A stretch of 64,000 nucleotides of DNA from Pezicula radicicola (taxonomy: Eukaryota > Ascomycota > Leotiomycetes > Helotiales > Dermateaceae): positions 125,975-189,974 of the forward strand of contig PDUO01000016.1 in the NCBI GenBank assembly GCA_003008705.1, given 5' to 3'. Positions 56,571 through 64,000 of this stretch are shown piece after piece. The notes below the pieces were generated by a model, which saw only the letters and a list, made by a program, of their open reading frames with translations, was not told the DNA's origin and ran no database searches. Position 1 is the first letter of the stretch. Each line of letters begins with the position of its first letter. The position numbers and the translations under genes were made by a program.

Positions 56571-56920
56571 ATGCCGGCAACAAGGACTGTTTTATCGTAC
56601 GTCATGAACCCTCTCTCCTGGACAATGCTCTCTGGCGTGTGCGAGAGTAAGAGACATTGAGTGCTAATGAAGCTACATCCTAGGCGTCAACGAAATCCTC
56701 TTCTTCTCGCAACCTTTCTCGGCGGCAGCGGACTTTTCATCGGATTGAAGTGGCGAGCGGTGATGCAGCGAAGTGAAGCAGCTAAGAAAGCTGGCACACC
56801 AGACCCAGCGAACTACTCTGTGGCTCCCAACCGAAGTGGTAAGTACGCCGTGGTTCTGCAGAGCTTCCTCTGAGCGATTGAGCTTTACTGACGTGGTGTG
56901 TTGAAGGAGGCGGTGTTTGA
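56571..56920 (+). CDS. conserved-looking 64-residue membrane protein, probably mitochondrial
   Basis: Three exons: 56571-56596, 56684-56838 and 56907-56920 (26, 155 and 14 nt); introns 87 and 68 nt; 64 residues. The first ORF scan misses it because the ATG exon encodes only eight residues (MPATRTVL). The product has a basic N-terminus, one hydrophobic helix (PLLLATFLGGSGLFIGL), a charged amphipathic stretch (KWRAVMQRSEAAKKAG) and ends NYSVAPNRSGGGV. That architecture matches tiny single-helix inner-membrane proteins of fungal mitochondria. The exact role is not known to me. Start, both introns and the stop agree in phase, including a last exon that supplies only GGGV. Confidence 0.75.
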
Positions 56921-57630
56921 ACGAGCACGATGGCTAAGGCTGAGGGCCATCTGAGGGCTGCTGCTGCTATGAGGACAATTGCCGCGCCAGAACATATGCA
57001 CGATCATAGAAATATATATAGATAGGTGGCACAAGATCGGTGGTGATACCTGGAGATGTGATGTCTTACGATAATGGCGTTGGGCTCTCGCAGGAGTTTG
57101 AACTTTGGATTTTAGTAGAATGATTATATAATTCACGGTCGTACTTATTGTAGGTCAAAAGGTCAAATTCGCTCGAGTGTGAGTTACGGTGAGAGAAGTT
57201 CATACCTGTGAGCTACTTGAACTGAGGAGTAACTACCGGTGGACTGATGCGTGACCATAGCAAAAGGTGAAGGGTCTTAGTTCATAAATTACTGTACTTC
57301 GTCCAAATACTGTTAAACACCATTAAACATCACTCAGAATAATTTCCTAACTAATGCTCATCTGCTTATCTAGAAAATTTAACAAGCTGTCTGTGCAAGA
57401 GTGCATTTCGAAGTGCGGGGTACATCTATCAAATTTCCCCAAGTTCCCTAGAGCCAGTCGCCTGGCAGCGCGTCTTCCAGCTGCCTTGCGCCTTCCCTGC
57501 GACATCTACCTTACATAGGTACCTTCCAGGTTAACATAATCTCGAGATGGCTGGTTTCCATCTCTTGACAAATCAATTACAAACCCTACATCCTTCGCAA
57601 TTCTGATCAGCGACCGTCAAATTTGTCAGA
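56921..57630. other. intergenic, promoter side of the UCH gene
   Basis: No gene seen; some palindromic AT-rich DNA. The final 100 bp are the 5' leader of the gene starting at 57631. Confidence 0.45.
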
Positions 57631-58535
57631 ATGTCAGAAAGCAACGACATCCCGATGGGCTCCAAGAATCCGAAATGCTGGACAGTCCTTGGTAAGAATG
57701 ACACACTCTCTAACCTGCAGCATTACCTGAGTACTGCAGTTCAGGTTCAGTTCGCTGCAACTAGTGGGGCCAGCTACTATACATTCTCCACCATCGGACT
57801 CGTCTTTCAGCAGCTAATGGTGCAAACACAGAAAACGACCCCGAAGCCCTGAACACACTCGCCCACAGCTTGGGTCTATCACGAACCCTCTCCTTCTATG
57901 AAGTTCCTTCCCTCGATGAACCTGATATACTGGGCGTAATCCCACGTCCGGTATATGCCCTCTGCTTCATCATTCCCATGACACCCTTCTGGAACGAATG
58001 CCGCAAGGCGGAGGACGAGCATCTACCTGAATATCAAGGCAGCGGACCAGAAGAGCCTGTGATCTGGTTTAAGCAAACCATTGGTCACGCATGCGGCTCA
58101 ATCGCTATGTTACATTGCTGCCTGAATGGTTACGCTGCCTCTCAACTCGAGAAGAATAGTACCCTGGAACGCATTGGTCTTGACGCTGAATCACTTAAGA
58201 TGAAGGAGCGAGCTCAGGTACTTTATGATAGCAAAGAGTTAGAAGATGCACATCAGAAGGCTGCCTCGATAGGCGATACGGTTGCACCGGATAACCAGAG
58301 TGCAGACAAGTTAGGCCAGCATTTTGTTGCTTTTGTCAAGGGCAAAGATCTTCATTTGTACGAGTTGGAAGGAAGTCGCAAGGGGCCGCTCGATAGAGGG
58401 CTTCTTGGTCCAGAAGAAGACTTGTTGAGCAAGACTGCAATTGAATTTGTACGGGCAAGCCTGGAAAAGACAGGTGAGGGTGATTTGAGATTCAGCTGTA
58501 CTGCTCTTGCGGCGCAGACTGAGGGCATGGAGTGA
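57631..58535 (+). CDS. ubiquitin C-terminal hydrolase (UCH, peptidase C12)
   Basis: Cytosolic/nuclear cysteine protease that trims small adducts from the ubiquitin C-terminus. Exons: 57631-57691 and 57814-58535, 260 residues. The acceptor is a TTTCAGCAG tandem, so 57811 gives a one-residue-longer isoform. Motifs: N-terminal WTVL, EALNTLAHSLGLS, the oxyanion Gln and nucleophile Cys in WFKQTIGHACGSIAMLHC, the catalytic His in KLGQHFVAFV, and the third catalytic region HLYELEGSRKGPLDRG. The last has Glu where human UCHL enzymes have Asp (ELDGR); this may be normal for filamentous fungi or a change worth checking. Crossover loop around residues 140-185. The gene is intact; flanking genes are unrelated. 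Confidence 0.92.
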
Positions 58536-59157
58536 GAAGATGTCCCCACAGAAGTCAGTGGCGCTATTTGACAACTGCCGTTGACCATAAACCAATGAAA
58601 CCATTTGCCTATGCCTAACATAGCGGCCTTCGTCATATTTATATATCCGTTCGATGTTGATGCTCCGCCCTGTCTCGCTTATGGCTCATGGGCTCCGTTT
58701 AGGAGTAGTTCTTCAGAACCTTGTGTACTGTGCGGGCAAAGTGCTCTGTATTGACGAGGCTGCAGCTGAAGTATGCGTCTAGGTTGCTCGCAGGGCAGAT
58801 TTAATGTAGTGAATGAAGACTACTCCAAAACAATCGTCATGTGGCAGCCTAGGGACCATACCATGCAAGGCTCTATAACCGCCGACTGCTCTATTCTTGT
58901 CCAGAACTTCATAGCCCTGCCATATCAGCCACAATTCATAGAGCGAGATTGTCACATCACGAACCGCCAAGGCGGTTTCTGGATCTAACGGCCGTTGGTC
59001 TCTGTAGAGGTGAGTTTAGCCGCGCCCCTCTTCTTAACGCTCTTCTCTTTCTTTTAAGCTGTTCTTAGGATTCTACTCATTCATTCGCTTCGACACCCTC
59101 TTGGATTCCAAAGCACTCCTAGATATCCTATACTGTAATTGCTGTCGTCTTAAGAAG
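58536..59157. other. intergenic
   Basis: Downstream flank of the UCH gene and upstream flank of the ankyrin pseudogene. Only antisense overlapping short frames at 58773-58988; nothing supported. Confidence 0.45.
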
Positions 59158-60854
59158 ATGGACCCACTTTCACTTGCTGCGAGCATTATCGCTTTACTCA
59201 AGGATATAGGCTAGCTAAACAGGTCAAGAATGCGGACGAATCGATTGCAAGCCTTTTTCGAGAACTCAATGAACTTGATGGCATACTTCATAGTCTCAGT
59301 AATATCGCGAGGCAACTGGAAGATGACGTTATGCTAGTTGATCCAACACTCAAGGTCGATCAGATACATCCCTGTTAAGTGACCTTAACAAAATTGCAAG
59401 ACTTGATCGATAATACTACTCTTTCTAGCAATGTAGCGACACCAGGAAGTGCCCGTAATGCGAAGTATGATCCGGCAACTGATCATTGCCGGGGCTGATT
59501 TGGAAGTTAAGACATCTAGAAAAAGAAAGAGACCACTCATTATTGCGTGTGAATCGGGACACAGAGATTGTTAAAGCTCTCTTCGATGCCAGAGCCAAAG
59601 TCAATGCTCGTCGTAGCGACAAGTTTGTAACTGCACTCCACTTTGTGGCCAATATGGACCCCTTGCCATGCGTCAAGCTTCTAGTTGATGCAATGGCAGA
59701 TATGAGGATCCCAAACTCAAGTGGTAATACACCCTTGCTGTCAGTGGCTTTGGACGATGCGTGGCCCGTTGTCAATTATTTACTTGAAAACGGCGCCAAA
59801 ACTCGTTGATCCAGTGATGGAAAACACATTCTGTTCCTTGCAGGCTTGGCTAGATCAGATTCGACAATCCAGATCCTTTTAAAGGACTCTCTGGATATTA
59901 ATCTATAAATTGTCCATGGCTCTGATGGTCAGACTGCTCTTTTGTTGGCAGCAGTATCTGGGAGTCTGGCTTCTGTCACAACGTTGGTAGCGGCAGGTTC
60001 TCGACTAGATGCCAGTAGTAGGTTTGGCAACGTTGTGCATCGCTCACTACTGGTAAGATGCAAGGACTCGAAAATTTCAGCAACGCTTGATATTCTCATT
60101 TTCTTGCTTTCACAATACGTTAGCTAGGAAAGTCGTGGGAGGAATCAAATACTTAAAAGATGAAGGTGAATGGGATGTATTACATGATGCCACCATCCTG
60201 CATCATGCCGCACATAGGTCCGATGAACGAGTCCTTGATCTTTTTCTCACCCAAACAACATCTCTAGATCCAAACGCTCTTGCTGGACCGGCTCAGCAGC
60301 TCACCCCGCTCCACATAGCTGCAAGAATAAACTTCCACGAGAGTGTTGAGCTACTTCTAAAACATGGCGCAGATGCTACTGTTGTGGACCTCTCTCACGG
60401 TTGGACTCCTTTACATTACATAGCAAGGTATAATTCTAAGAATGTAGTTTCATTACTCTAGTACAAATGTGGCATTCAAACGAAAGACCACGATGGCCAG
60501 ATTCCATCATTTTGCGCCTCAATCCACAGGAATCAGGAAATTGCCAAACAGATTCAGCAACACATCCGTATTAAAGACATACCTACTACAAGTCACAGCA
60601 CCTTTATCAGTAGTTCAGGTTTGCAACCACCGAGCACACCAACACCAATCAATCTCCACAGCTCGCAACATTCAATTTCTAATTTGCACACTCCAAATTA
60701 TAGACTCATTTTGACACTAGGTACAAGCTCGGAATGCTCGGAATGCTCGGAACGACACTGGACTATGCCCCTCAAAGACCACTGCTATGCAAAATGCCAT
60801 GGCTGGCAACAACTATATATGCAATCGACAAGTCAATTCAAGACACGCATATGA
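59158..60854 (+). pseudogene. decayed ankyrin-repeat protein with NLR-type N-terminus
   Basis: It begins with the classic fungal STAND/ankyrin start MDPLSLAASIIALLK at ATG 59158, stops at TAG 59212, and resumes one frame over (LAKQVKNADESIASLFRELN ... ARQLEDDVMLVDPTLKV) to TAA 59376. Ankyrin repeats follow in two frames. The first is 59486-60127, with stops at 59807 and about 59905 (for example VTALHFVANMDPLPCVKLLV, SSGNTPLLSVALDDAWPVV, DGQTALLLAAVSGSLASVTT). A frameshift near 60110 leads to 60130-60854 (LTPLHIAARINFHESVELLL, SHGWTPLHYIARYNSKNVVS), with a stop at 60459 and a disordered Pro/Ser tail. At least five lesions, so dead. Relatives are modular recognition proteins. Confidence 0.82.
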
Positions 60855-61569
60855 GGTGTTCTAGTGTTGCAATTGATATTGGAGATTGATGTAAGACTCT
60901 ATTGAAAGAGTTAGATTTTATCTCTCAACGCATTCAGTCACAGGAACATACACTAGCTCTACTTTTCTCGATGAAATTTGATTTGATTGCACTCTTTTTG
61001 ATCCCCCTGACAAATTGAGCTATGCTAGCTTACATACTTGTCTTTTGACCATATTGCTAGACTATCTGATATGTGCGAGGGGGTTTTGAAGATAGAGTAA
61101 TCGTGCTTGCTGCTCTCTTGGAGATGAATAGAAAGGGGTGACCACGTCATATCTACAAGAGACCCTATCCTGCAAGTTTGTCGTGCTCTAATGAACAAAT
61201 CCAGCTATTAACCTTGCCACGCAAGAAAATGAAAGCAAAAGGAAAAGGAAAAAGAAATCAGGATACAAATTGCGGCATATCTCCATCAAATTTCTTGCGA
61301 TTATGTTATCTTCAGACGAAGAACCCAGCCCAGAACCAGACCCAATTAGACATGGAAAAAAATGAAAAAGACAAAGGGATAGGATAGCAAGTCGCAATGT
61401 ATCCTTACCGATATATATTAGACTTGCTTGAGTACCATAGCATCATCTTATCGGCCATGAGAGAATGATCTCATCGGTTCGAGAGAACAAAAAGAAAGGG
61501 GACATGAAAGGCGAACGTGCCAGGGAAAGATCAAAACGCCCTTAGTTTGTGGGAACCCACCAGCACCCT
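60855..61569. other. intergenic
   Basis: Between the ankyrin pseudogene and the convergent F-box-like gene. Purine-rich 61220-61380 gives lysine-rich shadow frames only. No gene called. Confidence 0.45.
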
Positions 61570-62753
61570 CTATCGTTCAGCCCGGCTGTTTTCAATAGCA
61601 GTGCTCAACTTCAACGCTTGCTCCAAATCATCAGCTTCTTTTCGCAGTCTCATAAGTACCTTATGATGCTTTCGAGCGAGATATTCATGGCGAAGGATTC
61701 CAGGAACCAATTGCTTCTTAAGCTCGTTATAAGCGAATATATCAACCATTCCTTTCACACCACTCGAGCCAGATCGAATCCGTCTACCACGAGCCTCGAA
61801 ACTATGGTTCTTGATCAGAAACTTGACTTCTGTTAGCTTAGCATCAGGATCAATGACCTCGAGCCTACGAGTCTCCGTATCACGAATAAGATTGTGCATC
61901 AAATACACCATCTCCTTCTCCCCACTCTCCTCCATGACCACCTCCTTCCAATAAACCCAAGCCGAAACTTCAAGACAAAAAACACCAGGGAGTCTCTCCA
62001 ACAAAGCTTGAAGTCTCTTAGGACTGAAACATGACATAACCGTCTTATTCAAACGAGAATACGTAGGGTACAATACAGATCTAATATCGCAACGATAATG
62101 ATCATCCCCAACATGTCTCAAATCAAGTTTAACCTTTCGAATCAGAGAGAGTGAATTATGACCATATGATTTTCCACGTCGAATTCGTTGTTCAAATCGG
62201 TTGTTGATGAAGGAGCTTAGGGAGAGGATGCTGTTGAATGAGAAAGTGTTGCTTCCCCATGCTATTGCCTTGGCTTCGGCTTCGAATTGTCGGTTTATGA
62301 GCATGGGACTGAATGTGTTTAGTGTGTCTTTGTGTTGTTGGATGTAGAGGCGATGAAGCGGGTCTCGTCGGTTGAGGTTGGTTTTTATGATGATATGGCC
62401 GTTGGAGGAACTGAATGCGTAGGTGTAGATTTTGTTGCGGATTTCGAGGGGGAGGGCGAAGAATTCGAACTATGTTTTGTTAGATTTATTCTTCTCTTTC
62501 CTTCTTTTATTATCTTCATTCACAGATCCAGAATAGGGTAATGTGACAGGAGATGTTTGAGACTTACATGCTTTTGTCGAAGTCTATGAGATTTTAGTCC
62601 TATCTTGAGGTTTCGAGTCGTCCATAAGTTGAGCCAGGATTTGAGATCGTTGTGGGACTTGAGATCGTTGTGGTGACGAGAATGAGAGCGGCAACGGGCT
62701 GAAGCTGACCAGGCTTTTAGCTTGGTTAGGATTTGGGGTTTGATACGGGGCAT
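61570..62753 (-). CDS. F-box-like/DUF-type fungal protein
   Basis: Two exons, 62753-62568 and 62469-61570, with a 98-nt intron (GTAAGT...CATAG), phase 0; 361 residues. Exon 1 encodes a basic, disordered N-terminus with a small internal repeat (HNDLKSHNDLKSW, an 18-bp tandem duplication in the DNA). Exon 2 opens with the F-box-like signature FEFFALPLEIRNKIYTYAF common to the large ascomycete F-box/DUF7730-type family, then SPMLINRQFEAEAKAIAWG and a helical/beta C-terminal half. Such proteins may act as SCF ubiquitin-ligase adaptors, but only the N-terminal helices support that. No leucine-rich or WD repeats visible. Intact. Confidence 0.8.
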
Positions 62754-63800
62754 TTCTGGGGGGTTTTGTTAGTTACTGCAGTGGAGATGGTTTAGCTTTT
62801 AGGGAGTGATGTGTGTGGAAGTTACTGACTGTGAGAGAGGTGTGGTGGAGGGTTTTGTCTTTGGGGTGGTGATAGATCGAAAGAAGACTGGTGAGATGAA
62901 GTGTTTACTGGTTTTAGCGGTTGATATCTGAGATCTGAGATCTAAGATTGAGAAATTGTTAGTTATTGGAGTCAGGTTGATGGTTGGGAAGGGATTGAGT
63001 TAGAGATACCGAAGTAGTTACTGACTTGAGCTGTGGTTGATGCAATTCGAATCCTGAGTTGAGTGTTGGTGGTTGTTCGATCTGTGGAAAGCGTTGCGGG
63101 AAGTTGTTGTTGAGATGAAAGAGGAAGAGTGGGAAGGGAGGAGAGGAATAGACGATGGATCTATGGGATTGAGGTGGAGGTATTGAGGTAAGCGAGGTAA
63201 ACGAGGGGAAGGTGTTGCGACGGTAGGTAGTTGCATTTTGTTGACACTAGAGATAGGTTGTTTCTACGATTGCTAATGCTAGGGTTGGAAGAACGGTAGA
63301 GTATTTTTCTTGGTGATTTAGATTGTGTGGTTGGTATTGGGGTTCTTTTTTTTTTAAGCGACGACTTGAAAGGATGAAGTGTGTTGGTTTACGCGGTTAC
63401 TGACTGATAGTAATTTTGAAGAGAGCTATTTTAATGGAGACTATTGTATATATAGCTATGTTGATATTTTAGAGGTAAATATACTTGCTGAAGAAGTATA
63501 TATGCTTAATTCATACATACGTAGAGACTGTATGAACGAAAGTGGTTTTAGTGTTTAAAGGTAGAGATACAAATATTCTCTAATTTATATTTCGAAGAAG
63601 TATTTCGCGCAATTGTGAAATAATTGATGTCTCGTTTCCTTTGGGTATCAACCCCCTTTACATTTATAATATATACAAGAAGAACGTATGACAAGAGTGT
63701 ATCATTCGAACACTTCTTCCATAAAGTAAGCTTCAAGCTCAAGTGACTGTTATATCCTCAGTCCAATCACCACTTTCCAAATTCGTTCGTCATAATTCAT
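62754..63800. other. intergenic, upstream of the F-box-like gene
   Basis: Low-complexity GT/GA-rich DNA (62760-63240) in which a minus frame at 63018-63236 encodes a Ser/Pro/His-rich peptide I regard as 5' leader or chance. A T9 run lies near 63350, then AT-rich DNA. No gene called. Confidence 0.4.
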
Positions 63801-63976
63801 CTAAGAGGTGGTGATATCGCTATCTGTATAGATACAGGCATCAGATGGTCCGGAGCCGTTTTCGACTGGCTCTTCACTGTTGTCCGTTGTACCAGTAAAT
63901 GTGACGCAGATGTCGGTAACGGATTTAGCGACGATATTGGTAAGAGTAGCAGTATCTCCGAAGTTATTGTTGATGC
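63801..63976 (-). CDS. 3'-terminal exon of a gene cut by the window edge
   Basis: Minus-strand terminal exon. An acceptor-like GATTATAG at 63984-63977 precedes GINNNFGDTATLTNIVAKSV, then DICVTFTGTTDNSEEPVENG and a stop at 63801. The remaining exons lie beyond position 64000. The Thr/Asn/Gly-rich, acidic tail with scattered Cys looks like a secreted or surface protein C-terminus; no family recognised. Confidence 0.5.
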
Positions 63977-64000
63977 CTATAATCATCAGTTAGCATCAAA

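Overview
The window reads as nuclear DNA of a filamentous ascomycete. The genes carry short introns (about 41-125 nt) with GT-AG ends and CTAAC-like branch sites. Family content is typical of Pezizomycotina: Pth11/rhodopsin-like membrane proteins, an extracellular intradiol dioxygenase, a secreted BBE-type FAD oxidase, MFS transporters, a fungal kinase-like protein, and NACHT and ankyrin relics. Helotiales (Leotiomycetes) is my best guess, from overall protein flavour only. One ambiguous base (N at 51290) shows this is draft-quality sequence.

Layout. 1-1.1 kb: an SDR gene with one in-frame stop. 1.6-9 kb: gene-poor, AT-rich, repeat-bearing DNA around a decayed nuclear-protein gene (3957-4496) and an intact six-exon rhodopsin-domain gene (4664-6188, minus). 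9-13.2 kb: a coiled-coil repeat protein and a two-exon Ser/Thr-rich protein. 13.2-20.9 kb: no gene I can defend. 21-24.7 kb: a kinase-like gene and an intradiol dioxygenase. 25-30 kb: relics, including a Zn2Cys6 fragment and a decayed NACHT NTPase. 30.7-32.7 kb: an MFS transporter. 35.5-39 kb: two intron-bearing tRNA genes (Ile-AAT, Val-AAC) flanking a nonsense-disrupted secreted-protein gene. 40-42 kb: a seven-exon sugar transporter. 44.3-46 kb: a secreted FAD-linked oxidase. 46-50.3 kb: AT-rich and empty. 50.3-58.5 kb: the densest part, with a Cys-cluster protein, an 18-bp minisatellite, a secreted beta-lactamase-fold hydrolase, a Pro-rich membrane protein, a 64-residue protein and a ubiquitin C-terminal hydrolase. 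59-64 kb: an ankyrin pseudogene, an F-box-like gene and the 3' end of a further gene.

Exon models were built by hand. For every multi-exon gene called intact, the exon lengths sum to a multiple of three with the expected phases. The genes do not form an evident pathway or biosynthetic cluster (no PKS, NRPS or terpene synthase). The common thread is genome turnover: gene blocks separated by AT-rich repeat-derived DNA, an inverted repeat whose copies differ only by transitions (a RIP-like pattern), several genes killed by a single stop, and two decayed NLR/ankyrin-type genes. The most testable regulatory signal is a cluster of GATA-factor sites, including four perfect 8-bp repeats, upstream of the beta-lactamase-fold gene. 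I did not find a clearly new multi-gene system.
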